From Halochromatium roseum (GTDB lineage Bacteria > Pseudomonadota > Gammaproteobacteria > Chromatiales > Chromatiaceae), in NCBI RefSeq assembly GCF_016653315.1, contig NZ_NHSH01000072.1, forward strand, positions 124,001-188,000: 64,000 bases of DNA, given 5' to 3'. Under the pieces are notes generated by a model that ran no database searches, was not told the DNA's origin, and was given only the letters and a program-made list of their open reading frames with translations. Numbering within the stretch: the stretch's first letter is position 1; every line of letters begins with the position of its first letter. Of this stretch, positions 55,416-64,000 are shown piece by piece. The position numbers and the translations under genes were made by a program.

Positions 55416-56378
55416 ATGAGCGGGCAACAAGAGACTGGATTTTGCGGAGCCGAGGACGGGAGGCAGGTTGGCCAGATCCAGAGGGTCAACCGTCGTCAGT
55501 TCGTCAGCGTCTTAAGCGGGGCGTCCGCCGCGCTGCTGCTCGGCGCCACGATGCCGAGCGTTGCAGCACGTCAATCACCCCTGCAGAGCCAGTTGGTTCG
55601 ATTAGTGAAGCAACAGCGCGCTCAGGGGCTGATCCGCTCTGACGAAAAGACATCCTGGTCAGTCTACGACTTCACTGGTCGCAAGAAACTGGTCTCGATC
55701 AATGAGGACGCGCCGCGCCAAGCGGCGAGCATGTTGAAGCCGTTCGTTGCCCAGGCCTTTTTCTACACGATGGAGGAGCGCGGCTCGAAACTGCGTTACA
55801 CCGGCTCGGTGCGTGACAGCATGGAGGCGATGATCCGCAACAGCAGCAACACAGCAACCACCGAGCTGATGCAGATTGTGAGCCGATACAACGGCGGTAA
55901 CGGGCCTAAGGACGTCGAGCGCGTCCTCAAGCGCCATGCTCCAGGCGTGTTCCAACAAACCAGCATCGTCGAGTACATCCCGGCCAACGGGCGCACCTAC
56001 CGAAACCTAGCCTCAGCGCACGATTACAGCCGCTTCCTCTGGGCGCTCTGGAACAACCGAATGCCGAACGCCAATGAGGTCCGGAACCTGATGGGGTTGC
56101 CCAACCACGACCGCATCACCAAGCGGGTCAAGGGCATGCCGTCGAACATCAAGGTCTATGACAAGACCGGCTCAACGGCGATGTTGTGCGGCAACATGGG
56201 CATTATCGAATGCTATGACCGCCGCGGTCGACCACGTCCCTACACCTTCATCGGCATCATTGAGAAGAGCCAGCGCACCGACTATTATGGAACCTGGATC
56301 ACCAACCGCAGCAACGCAATGCGTGAGGTGTCGAGCTTGGTCTATAACTACATGCAGCAGCAGCATCAGTTGGTCTGA
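55416..56378 (+). CDS. Exported serine hydrolase (class A beta-lactamase/PBP-like)
   Basis: 320 residues. A twin-arginine-type signal is visible: RRQFVSVLSGASAALLLG (Arg26-Arg27), ending near SVAAR. Penicillin-recognising active-site motifs follow: SMLK (Ser105, Lys108), SSN in RNSSNTATTE (the SxN position) and KTGST in VYDKTGST. The class A omega-loop Glu is not obvious, so a peptidoglycan-active or non-lactamase role is more likely than resistance. ATG at 55416 is chosen because GAGG lies about 9 bases upstream and the Tat motif is then N-terminal. About 240 bp of partly AT-rich sequence with a palindrome precedes it. Confidence 0.82.
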   Translation: MSGQQETGFCGAEDGRQVGQIQRVNRRQFVSVLSGASAALLLGATMPSVAARQSPLQSQLVRLVKQQRAQGLIRSDEKTSWSVYDFTGRKKLVSINEDAPRQAASMLKPFVAQAFFYTMEERGSKLRYTGSVRDSMEAMIRNSSNTATTELMQIVSRYNGGNGPKDVERVLKRHAPGVFQQTSIVEYIPANGRTYRNLASAHDYSRFLWALWNNRMPNANEVRNLMGLPNHDRITKRVKGMPSNIKVYDKTGSTAMLCGNMGIIECYDRRGRPRPYTFIGIIEKSQRTDYYGTWITNRSNAMREVSSLVYNYMQQQHQLV

Positions 56379-56442
56379 GCGCAGCTCACAGCCCGTTACC
56401 GAGATAGGCTAATCAGAAAACAGACTGATCAGAATGCTCAAA

Positions 56443-56470
56443 GCGACTTAAGCATGAGAGCCTAAGTCGC
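56443..56470. repeat. Inverted repeat in a convergent intergenic region
   Basis: GCGACTTAAGC and GCCTAAGTCGC form an 11-bp stem with one mismatch and a 6-nt loop between convergent genes. Position suggests a terminator, but there is no following T-run on either strand. Confidence 0.5.
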
Positions 56471-56481
56471 CGATGCGTAGA

Positions 56482-57333
<852 letters not shown>

Positions 57334-58467
57334 CTAGAGCCCCATCTTCTCGAAAAAGTGCTTGACGCCGTCGAGCCATGAGCTGGACTGGGGGCTGTGG
57401 TGCTTACCTCCCGCGCTCACGCTGTCTTCAAACTCATGCAGCAGCGCCTTCTGACGATCCGTGAGGTTGACCGGGGTCTCGACGATAACGCGGCAGAGCA
57501 GGTCACCCACCGGACCACCGCGCACCGGCTTGACGCCCTTGCCGCGCATCCGGAACAGCTTCCCGGTCTGGGTGCCAGCCGGCACTTTAAGCACGACCTT
57601 ACCGTTCAGGGTTGGCACCTCGAGTTCACCGCCCAACGCGGCGGTGACGAAGCTGATCGGCACTTCACAGAATAGATGGCTGTCTTCACGCTTGAAGATT
57701 GGGTGATCTTCAACCACGACCTGCACGTACAGATCGCCCGGCACGCCGCCATGCTCGCTGGCCTCGCCCTCGCCAGCCAGGCGGATGCGGTCGCCCGTGT
57801 CGACACCAGCGGGCACCTTCACCGACAGCGTCTTCTCCTCCTTTAGCCGGCCAGCGCCACGGCAGTGGCGGCACGCCTCTTCGACCACCTTACCGGTGCC
57901 GCGACACTCCGGGCAGGTCTGCTGGATGGAGAAAAAGCCTTGCTGCATCCGCACCTGGCCAACGCCATGACAGGTCGGACATTCCTTGGGACGCGTACCA
58001 GGCTTAGCGCCGCTGCCGCCGCAGTGGTGACATTCGACGGTGGTCGGAATACGGATCTTGACGTCCTTGCCGGCAACCGCCTCCTCCAAGGTCAGCCCAA
58101 GGTCGTAACGCAGGTCCGCGCCCCGTGCGGTGCGACGCCCGCCTCCCCGGCCGCCGAAGATGTCACCAAAGACATCACCGAAGATGTCGGAAAATCCACC
58201 GCCAGCGAAGTCTCCAGGACCGCCACCATAGCCGCCCTGACCGCTCACGCCAGCATGCCCGAACTGATCATAGGCACTGCGCTTGCGGGGATCGGACAAG
58301 ACGTCGTGTGCCGCCTTGGCCTCCTTGAACTTGGCCAAGGCATCAGCGTCATCCGGATTGCGATCCGGATGATATTTCATAGCGAGACGCCGAAACGCCT
58401 TCTTGATGTCCTGCTCACTGGCATTTCGGCTCAGGCCGAGGACGTCGTAGTAATCGCGCTGGGACAT
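57334..58467 (-). CDS. dnaJ: Chaperone DnaJ (type I Hsp40)
   Basis: J domain with the HPD motif in [15 protein letters not shown], Gly/Phe-rich linker ([17 protein letters not shown]). Four zinc-binding repeats: [32 protein letters not shown]. Two beta-barrel substrate domains complete the chain. 377 residues as in E. coli. It stimulates DnaK ATPase and hands over unfolded clients. About 110 bp after dnaK; no clear Shine-Dalgarno. Confidence 0.97.
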   Translation of the reverse strand: MSQRDYYDVLGLSRNASEQDIKKAFRRLAMKYHPDRNPDDADALAKFKEAKAAHDVLSDPRKRSAYDQFGHAGVSGQGGYGGGPGDFAGGGFSDIFGDVFGDIFGGRGGGRRTARGADLRYDLGLTLEEAVAGKDVKIRIPTTVECHHCGGSGAKPGTRPKECPTCHGVGQVRMQQGFFSIQQTCPECRGTGKVVEEACRHCRGAGRLKEEKTLSVKVPAGVDTGDRIRLAGEGEASEHGGVPGDLYVQVVVEDHPIFKREDSHLFCEVPISFVTAALGGELEVPTLNGKVVLKVPAGTQTGKLFRMRGKGVKPVRGGPVGDLLCRVIVETPVNLTDRQKALLHEFEDSVSAGGKHHSPQSSSWLDGVKHFFEKMGL

Positions 58468-58575
58468 TCGCGTAATCGGTCAGTCGTTAGGAAGAAAAAA
58501 ACGAAACGGCGCGTGAGCCTGCGCCCACACGCCGCAGCCCGGGCCGAAGCGCGGGCGTTGGGGACGTTGGGCGAC

Positions 58576-60516
58576 TTAGTGCTTGTCGTCTTTAACCTCT
58601 TCGAACTCGGCGTCGACAACGTCGTCTGCATCGGCGGCCTTGGCGCCCGCGCCACCCGCATCAGCAGTCGCGCCATCGCCACCAGCAGCACCCTGATCCT
58701 GCGAGTAAAGACGCTCAGCCATCTTGCCGGAGGCCTCGCCGAGGGCCTTGGTTAAGGACTCGATCTTGTCCTTATCTTCGCCCTTCATCGCCTCTTCGAG
58801 CTCCTTGATGGTGCTCTCGATACGGTCTTTTTCACCGGCCTCGAGTTTGTCGTCGCCAAGCTGTTCCATGGATTTCTGCGTCGCATGGATCATCGAGTCG
58901 GCCTGGTTGCGGGCGCTAACCAGCTCGTGGAACTTGCGGTCGTCCTCGGCATGCGCCTCGGCATCCTTGACCATGCGCTCGACCTCATCGTCCGAAAGAC
59001 CTGAGCTGGCCTTGATGACGATCGACTGCTCCTTGCCGGTCGCCTTGTCTTTAGCGTGCACGTTGAGGATGCCGTTGGCATCGATGTCGAACTTGACCTC
59101 GATCTGGGGCACGCCGCGCGGTGCCGGCGGGATGTCCGAGAGATCAAACCGACCCAGCGACTTGTTATCGGCCGCACGCTCGCGCTCGCCTTGCAGCACA
59201 TGCACGGTGACCGCGGTTTGATGATCGTCGGCGGTCGAAAACACCTGGTTTGCCGAGGTCGGGATGGTGGTGTTCTTCTCGATCAGCTTGGTCATGATGC
59301 CGCCGAGGGTCTCGATACCGAGCGACAGCGGCGTGACGTCGAGCAGCAGCACGTCTTTGACGCCACCACCGAGCACCCCGCCTTGGATCGCGGCGCCAAC
59401 CGCAACCGCCTCGTCAGGATTAACGTCCTTGCGCGGGGCCTTGCCGAAGAACTCTTCGACCTTGGCTTGCACCTTGGGCATGCGGGTCTGACCACCGACC
59501 AGGATGACCTCATTGATGTCGCCAGCGCTGACGCCAGCATCCTTCAGCGCCGTGCGGCAGGGACCGATGGTGCGATCGACCAGATCCTCAACCAGCGACT
59601 CGAGCTTCGACCGCGTCAACTTGACGTTGAGATGCTTCGGACCGGTCTGATCGGCGGTGATGTAAGGCAGATTGATATCGGTCTGCTGACTCGATGAGAG
59701 CTCGATCTTGGCCTTCTCGGCCGCCTCTTTCAGGCGCTGCAGCGCAAGCGGGTCGTTGTGCAGATCGACGCCCTGCTCCTTCTTGAAGGTGTCGGCGAGG
59801 AAATCGATGATGCGCAGATCGAAGTCCTCACCGCCAAGGAAGGTGTCACCATTGGTCGAGAGTACCTCGAACTGATGCTCACCTTCGATCTCGGCGATCT
59901 CGATGATCGAGATATCGAAGGTACCGCCACCAAGGTCGTAGACTGCCAGCTTCTGATCGCCACGCTTCTTATCCATGCCGTAGGCGAGTGAGGCTGCCGT
60001 CGGCTCGTTGATGATGCGCTTGACGTCGAGTCCAGCGATACGGCCAGCGTCCTTGGTCGCTTGGCGCTGCGAGTCGTTGAAGTAGGCCGGAACCGTGATC
60101 ACCGCCTCAGTGACCTTTTCCCCGAGGTAGTCCTCGGCGGTCTTCTTCATCTTCTGTAGGATCTTCGCCGAGATCTCGGGCGGCGCCATCTTCTTGCCGT
60201 TGGCCTCGACCCAAGCGTCACCGTTGTCGGCCTTGACGATCTTGTACGGGACCATGTCCTTGTCCTTACCGACCACCTGGTCTTCGAACCGGCGCCCGAT
60301 CAGGCGCTTGATCGCAAACAGGGTGTTGGCCGGGTTGGTGACGGCTTGGCGCTTGGCCGATTGACCGACAAGCACCTCGCCATCGCTGTTGAAGGCAACG
60401 ATACTCGGCGTGGTGCGATCGCCCTCGGCATTCTCGATGACCTTAGGCTTGTCGCCTTCCATCACCGCAACGCATGAATTAGTCGTCCCGAGATCGATAC
60501 CGATGATCTTTCCCAT
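58576..60516 (-). CDS. dnaK: Chaperone DnaK (Hsp70)
   Basis: 646 residues. Nucleotide-binding domain starts [33 protein letters not shown] is the second phosphate loop; the interdomain linker is [14 protein letters not shown]. The substrate domain is followed by a lid and an acidic tail ending EEVKDDKH, the EEVD-like end. ATG at 60516 has GGAGA upstream; an upstream in-frame start adds a non-family leader. Works with GrpE and DnaJ encoded alongside. Confidence 0.98.
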   Translation of the reverse strand: MGKIIGIDLGTTNSCVAVMEGDKPKVIENAEGDRTTPSIVAFNSDGEVLVGQSAKRQAVTNPANTLFAIKRLIGRRFEDQVVGKDKDMVPYKIVKADNGDAWVEANGKKMAPPEISAKILQKMKKTAEDYLGEKVTEAVITVPAYFNDSQRQATKDAGRIAGLDVKRIINEPTAASLAYGMDKKRGDQKLAVYDLGGGTFDISIIEIAEIEGEHQFEVLSTNGDTFLGGEDFDLRIIDFLADTFKKEQGVDLHNDPLALQRLKEAAEKAKIELSSSQQTDINLPYITADQTGPKHLNVKLTRSKLESLVEDLVDRTIGPCRTALKDAGVSAGDINEVILVGGQTRMPKVQAKVEEFFGKAPRKDVNPDEAVAVGAAIQGGVLGGGVKDVLLLDVTPLSLGIETLGGIMTKLIEKNTTIPTSANQVFSTADDHQTAVTVHVLQGERERAADNKSLGRFDLSDIPPAPRGVPQIEVKFDIDANGILNVHAKDKATGKEQSIVIKASSGLSDDEVERMVKDAEAHAEDDRKFHELVSARNQADSMIHATQKSMEQLGDDKLEAGEKDRIESTIKELEEAMKGEDKDKIESLTKALGEASGKMAERLYSQDQGAAGGDGATADAGGAGAKAADADDVVDAEFEEVKDDKH

Positions 60517-60684
60517 GGTCTGTCTCCAGTAGTAAATCTGTTTTGCTGTTCGTCGTCGGCTGGGCCAACCCAAATCCGCTCATTGGCGCACAAATTGGGG
60601 CAAAACCCTGCAATTCTCAAGCGTTCGAAAGACTCCAGCGCTGGCCGGCGCGTCGCTTTCAAGACGCTGATTGATGTCGCGCAA

Positions 60685-61284
60685 TCAGGCCGCCTGCGAC
60701 ACCATCACAAGTGCTGGGCGCATCAGTCGGCCATTGAGCAAGTAGCCGCTTTGCACCACGTTCACCACGGTATTTGGCGGCACATCAGAGCGTGGCTGCA
60801 TTGCCATCGCCTGGTGATAGTCGGGATTGAACGGCTCACCGTCAGGGTCGATCCGCTCGACGCCGAATTTGGCCATCACATCGCGCAAGAGCTTCAGCGT
60901 CAGTTCGGTGCCTTCGCGCAGCTTGGTGACGTCCGCATCCGGGGCATCAGCAGCTACCTGGCCGAGCTCGAGGCTATCGCGCACCTGCAGCAGTTCCTTG
61001 ACGAAGGAATCCAACGCAAACTTGTGCGCGTTCTCGAGTTCCTTCGCTTGACGCCGCGCCATATTCTCCATCTCGGCACGGACACGCAGAATCTGGTTGT
61101 GGGCATCATCGGCCCGCGCCCTCGCATCCTCAAGGAGCATTGTCAGCTCGGCGGGATCCTGCTCTTTTGCTTGCGCCTGGGTCGCGTCGATATCCTCGGC
61201 CGGCTCACTCGTCGCCTCAGCCGACTCAGCGCTTTCAGTCTGCACCGTCGCGCCGGGTTGCTGCTCTTCTTGCTCCGTCGTCAT
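60685..61284 (-). CDS. grpE: Nucleotide exchange factor GrpE
   Basis: 199 residues. Acidic N-terminal tail, long coiled coil (DDAHNQILRVRAEMENMARR), then beta domain ending in VVNVVQSGYLLNGRLMRPALV, the family signature. It releases ADP from DnaK. Strong GGGGAGAG before ATG. Lies between hrcA and dnaK on the same strand. Confidence 0.96.
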   Translation of the reverse strand: MTTEQEEQQPGATVQTESAESAEATSEPAEDIDATQAQAKEQDPAELTMLLEDARARADDAHNQILRVRAEMENMARRQAKELENAHKFALDSFVKELLQVRDSLELGQVAADAPDADVTKLREGTELTLKLLRDVMAKFGVERIDPDGEPFNPDYHQAMAMQPRSDVPPNTVVNVVQSGYLLNGRLMRPALVMVSQAA

Positions 61285-61378
61285 CTCTTCACTCTCCCCG
61301 GGCCAGTGTCAGCACATCGACTGCAGCGCAGTCTGCATCCCCGGCCTCTGCCATGTTTGGTTGATGAGTTGTTGCGGG

Positions 61379-62461
61379 TCAACGACCGCGAAGGGCTGCT
61401 GCGAGCAGCTTTGCCGTGACGTCGACCACCGGAATCACCTGCTGATAGTTCATGCGTGTCGGGCCAATCACGCCGAGCACGCCGAGTACCTGATCCTCGA
61501 CCCGGTAGGTGGCGGTCACCACGCTACAGTCGTCGAGCAATTCGTAGCCAGATTCCTCGCCGATGAAAATCTGCACCCCTTCGGCCTCGATACAACGATC
61601 GAGCAGATCCAGGATCTGCCGCTTCTCGGTAAAGGCGTCGAACAACGCCTTGAGCCGGTCCAAGCTGGAGAGCTCGGTAAACCCCATGAGATTGGTCTGA
61701 CCGGCAATCATGACGTCGTCCTTGTGCTCAGCCGCCTCGACAACGCGCTGCGCCATCATCACCGCGCGCATCATCAGCTCATCCATGTGTGCATGCGTCT
61801 GTTTCAGGTCAGCCATCAGCTGGCGGCGCACTTCGCGCATCTCATGGCCGTTGAACATCCGCGTCAAGAAGTTCGACGCCTGCTCCAACTGTGACAGTGA
61901 CAACAGCTCCCCCGTCTCGAGGATACGGTTGTGTACCTCGCCATCGCCCGTCACCAAGATGGCTAAGACCCGCCGTCCGGAAAGCTGCACGAACTCAATC
62001 TGCCGAAACACATCACGCTCATGCCGCGGCACCATCACCAGCCCGGCCAAGTGAGTCACCCCAGATAGGGCTTGAGACGCTGTTTGGATCAGACTGACAG
62101 TATCGGTCGTGCGCGCGAACTGATCGCGCAACTTCGACACATCCGCCTCGGTCAGCGGCGACACCTTGAGCAGACTATCGATGAAGAGTCGATACCCTGA
62201 CGCCGTTGGCACCCGGCCCGCCGAGGTATGTGGCGACGACACCAGCCCCATGTCCTCAAGGTCCGACATCACATTACGCACCGTCGCTGGGCTCAGATCG
62301 AGGCCCGTATCGCGGGCCAATGTCCGCGAACCTACGGGCTGCCCATCGCGAATGTGACGCTCGACGAGCACCTTGAGAAAGTGCAGTGCCCGTTCGCTAA
62401 CTTGGCCTTCAGCAAAGCGGCCACTGGCTCGAGAGTCCATTGACACGAGATTTTCACTCAC
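61379..62461 (-). CDS. hrcA: Heat-inducible repressor HrcA
   Basis: 360 residues. The N-terminal winged helix (SPATVRNVMSDLEDMGLVSS, then PHTSAGRVPTASGYR) binds CIRCE operators. The remainder includes a GAF-like dimer domain; GVIGPTRMNYQQVIPVV at the end is highly typical. First gene of the chaperone series with a perfect CIRCE 100 bp upstream, so it is autoregulated. Start GTG at 62461 or ATG at 62440; no Shine-Dalgarno decides. Confidence 0.95.
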   Translation of the reverse strand: MSENLVSMDSRASGRFAEGQVSERALHFLKVLVERHIRDGQPVGSRTLARDTGLDLSPATVRNVMSDLEDMGLVSSPHTSAGRVPTASGYRLFIDSLLKVSPLTEADVSKLRDQFARTTDTVSLIQTASQALSGVTHLAGLVMVPRHERDVFRQIEFVQLSGRRVLAILVTGDGEVHNRILETGELLSLSQLEQASNFLTRMFNGHEMREVRRQLMADLKQTHAHMDELMMRAVMMAQRVVEAAEHKDDVMIAGQTNLMGFTELSSLDRLKALFDAFTEKRQILDLLDRCIEAEGVQIFIGEESGYELLDDCSVVTATYRVEDQVLGVLGVIGPTRMNYQQVIPVVDVTAKLLAAALRGR

Positions 62462-62560
62462 TGGAGACTGAACGACACCTTAAACTCTCATGGCGCGGCG
62501 CCACCCTAGAACATCAATCGCGTGAGATTCAGGTTCAGGGTCCCGGACAAGAATCGGCTG

Positions 62561-62587
62561 TTAGCACTCTAATCGATCGAGTGCTAA
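62561..62587. promoter_or_regulatory. CIRCE operator (HrcA site)
   Basis: TTAGCACTC, nine bases, GAGTGCTAA: a perfect match to the CIRCE consensus. It lies about 100 bp before hrcA, so HrcA should repress hrcA and probably the genes behind it. It also lies upstream of nadK on the other strand, but about 510 bp away, so an effect there is doubtful. Confidence 0.97.
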
Positions 62588-62670
62588 CACGAGCAATCTA
62601 AGGTGCTGGCCGAATGATGTCAAGAACCTCCACCCAGTTCTTGCAACTGATCTTCCAAGCGATGCGGCCA

Positions 62671-62690
62671 TTAGCGACCGTTAGCGACCG
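62671..62690. repeat. Exact 10-bp tandem duplication
   Basis: TTAGCGACCG twice with no gap, followed by a degenerate third start (TTTAGCCGAC). Confidence 0.9.
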
Positions 62691-62807
62691 TTTAGCCGAC
62701 GTTCACTGTTCGAATGCTAGCAAGCTCGGCAGAGCTTGCCCTGGCAGCGACGAGTGCCGACGGATGTGCCTCTGCTCACAAGTCACCGTTTCGTTTTGGC
62801 TAACGAG

Positions 62808-62834
62808 CTCAACGGGGCTCAACGGGGCTCAACG
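62808..62834. repeat. 10-bp tandem repeat, about 2.6 copies
   Basis: CTCAACGGGG repeated exactly twice and then partly (CTCAACG). Confidence 0.9.
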
Positions 62835-63096
62835 CTGCCACAGCATTGGCGTGCGCGATGCCGCGTGCTAACGTTGGCGCCACTGATCGCAGCGGCCAGC
62901 CATGCGCGTCGGCCCAATGCTCCCATTGGGGTCTCGATCATCGCCTCGGCCAGCCGATCGTGCCTGCGCATTCAGGGCTTACAGCCCAGGTATCGTTAGG
63001 CCACGATGGCCTAACGCAGCGCCCTACGGGCCCGAGTCGCTGGCGTGATGATCAAGCCCCTCCATCGTTCATGCCTGCCCAGGATTGCTCGCCCCC

Positions 63097-64000
63097 ATGG
63101 CCTGGTTTCAAAACGTCGGCATCATCGCCAAACAGCATGACGATGCGCGTGTTGCCACAACAGTCGCACGCGTCGTCAGTCTGCTCAGCGCGCGCGGTGT
63201 CCGCACCTACGTCGAACAGAACACGGCAGCGTTACTGCAGCGTTCCGATGGCAGCAATATTGATGGCATCAGTATCGATGCCATCAGTATCGATGCCATC
63301 GGCGAGCGCTGCGACCTGGTGCTCGTCGTCGGCGGCGACGGCACCTTTCTGCACGCGGCGCGCATGCTGTCAGAGCATGATGTCGCCTTGGTCGGCATCA
63401 ATCTCGGACGGCTCGGATTTCTGGTCGATATCCTGCCCGATGAGATCGAGCCCCGCCTAGAACAGATCCTCAGCGGCGCCTATGATGCCGATACACGCAT
63501 CCTGCTGGATGCCCGGATCGGCGATCAGGCGAAACCGGAGCGTGCACTGAATGATGTGGTGATTCACAAATGGAACTCGGTGCGCATGATCGAATTCGAG
63601 ACCTATCTCGACGGTCAGTTCGTCAACGCCCAACGCTCCGACGGATTGATTGTCGCGACTCCAACCGGCTCCACAGCCTACGCCCTCTCGGGCGGAGGCC
63701 CACTGCTCAACCCACGACTCGACAGCCTGCTGCTGGTGCCGATCTGCCCGCACACGCTGAGTAATCGGCCGCTCGTCGTGCCGGGCAGCAGTCGCATCGA
63801 GATCCGCATCTGCAACCTGGAGCCCGAACAGGTGCGTCTGACCTGCGACGGCCAAGTTGACTTGCCGCTAGAATCCGACAGCAGCATCCAGATCGAGCGC
63901 AGTCGCCGCCGTGTGCGGCTGCTGCATCCACAAGATCACAACCACTACCGCATCCTGCGCGCCAAGCTCGGCTGGGGCGGCCATACGCACTCGGATAACC
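63097..64000 (+). CDS. nadK: NAD kinase (truncated by window end)
   Basis: Phosphorylates NAD to NADP. Catalytic GGDGT is in LVVGGDGTFLHAAR; NDVVIHKWNS, VATPTGSTAYALSGGGP and LTCDGQ are all family blocks. About 301 codons are visible with no stop, ending LRAKLGWGGHTHSDN; E. coli NadK is 292 residues and ends at about LGWG, so only a few residues are missing. Before GGDGT it has an insertion encoded by an exact 15-bp tandem duplication (IDGISIDAISIDAI, about 55-68). ATG 63097 is chosen by the family N-terminus; no good Shine-Dalgarno. Confidence 0.95.
   Translation, partial: MAWFQNVGIIAKQHDDARVATTVARVVSLLSARGVRTYVEQNTAALLQRSDGSNIDGISIDAISIDAIGERCDLVLVVGGDGTFLHAARMLSEHDVALVGINLGRLGFLVDILPDEIEPRLEQILSGAYDADTRILLDARIGDQAKPERALNDVVIHKWNSVRMIEFETYLDGQFVNAQRSDGLIVATPTGSTAYALSGGGPLLNPRLDSLLLVPICPHTLSNRPLVVPGSSRIEIRICNLEPEQVRLTCDGQVDLPLESDSSIQIERSRRRVRLLHPQDHNHYRILRAKLGWGGHTHSDN
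63268..63297 (+). repeat. Exact 15-bp tandem duplication in nadK
   Basis: ATCAGTATCGATGCC twice, in frame, encoding ISIDAISIDA, with a third degenerate copy just before (ATTGATGGC). Confidence 0.9.

Larger units (their letters stand above)
62588..63096. other. Noncoding interval with short tandem duplications
   Basis: About 510 bp between CIRCE and nadK. No gene is supported. It contains two sets of 10-bp tandem repeats, TTAGCGACCG twice (62671-62690) and CTCAACGGGG about two and a half times (62808-62834). The nadK promoter should be here but I see no clear boxes. Confidence 0.6.

Noticed and set aside
55416-56378. Antibiotic-resistance beta-lactamase
   Set aside because: SxxK, SxN and KTG are shared by the whole penicillin-recognising family, and the class A omega-loop Glu is not evident.

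Overview
The window is about 64 kb of GC-rich, densely packed bacterial chromosome. Gene content points to a gammaproteobacterium: glutaminyl-tRNA synthetase, an hrcA-grpE-dnaK-dnaJ-dapB block, prfB with the classical +1 frameshift, HrpA with its long C-terminal region, and a 360-residue HrcA under a perfect CIRCE operator. A geranylgeranyl-reductase-family flavoprotein, a KaiC/KaiB pair, a group 3b (sulfhydrogenase-type) NiFe hydrogenase operon and a polyhydroxyalkanoate-granule protein together suggest a purple sulfur bacterium (Chromatiales) or close relative. That placement is inference.

Layout. 1-5.7 kb: minus-strand housekeeping genes (glnS, RibD-like reductase, SlyD-like isomerase, geranylgeranyl-reductase-like enzyme) with one secreted EF-hand protein on plus. 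5.8-13.5 kb: a PAS/GAF/GGDEF/EAL protein, then a kaiC-kaiB pair (4-bp overlap) and a second PAS/GGDEF/EAL protein, i.e. a KaiA-less Kai module beside cyclic-di-GMP enzymes. 13.5-14.0 kb: gene-poor, with a small truncated remnant. 14.0-18.8 kb: hydBGDA hydrogenase operon plus maturation protease. 19.0-31.0 kb: CaCA antiporter, hrpA, uspA, TauD-like dioxygenase, an Ala/Pro/Glu-rich membrane-anchored protein, dnaE.

31.3-47.7 kb is the most striking part. Seventeen plus-strand genes, many with ATGA-type overlaps, encode a full chemosensory pathway (dual-tip soluble MCP, triple-CheW protein, CheB, HEAT protein, CheR, CheY-like, CheA, STAS, CheY-like, membrane-hairpin MCP). This runs directly into a stressosome set (RsbR-like, RsbS-like, RsbT-like, a second HATPase, RsbX-like phosphatase). 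It continues into a histidine kinase carrying what looks like an RsbU-type RsbT-binding domain, a lone receiver, and a ParA/MinD-type ATPase. I read it as one signalling machine in which array and stressosome inputs may converge on a phosphorelay.

47.7-54.0 kb: MNT/HEPN toxin-antitoxin pair, DCC-family protein, lipoprotein, PsiE-like membrane protein, lysS, prfB. 54.1-64 kb: RAYT-type transposase, PHA-granule protein, Tat-type serine hydrolase, dapB-dnaJ-dnaK-grpE-hrcA on minus, CIRCE, and nadK running off the window.

A theme across the window is exact short tandem duplication (periods 10-21 bp), both between genes and in frame within genes (hydG, hrpA, kaiC, cheA, nadK). No rRNA, tRNA, CRISPR array or intact insertion sequence was seen. 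All functional calls are from reading motifs by eye, not from searches.
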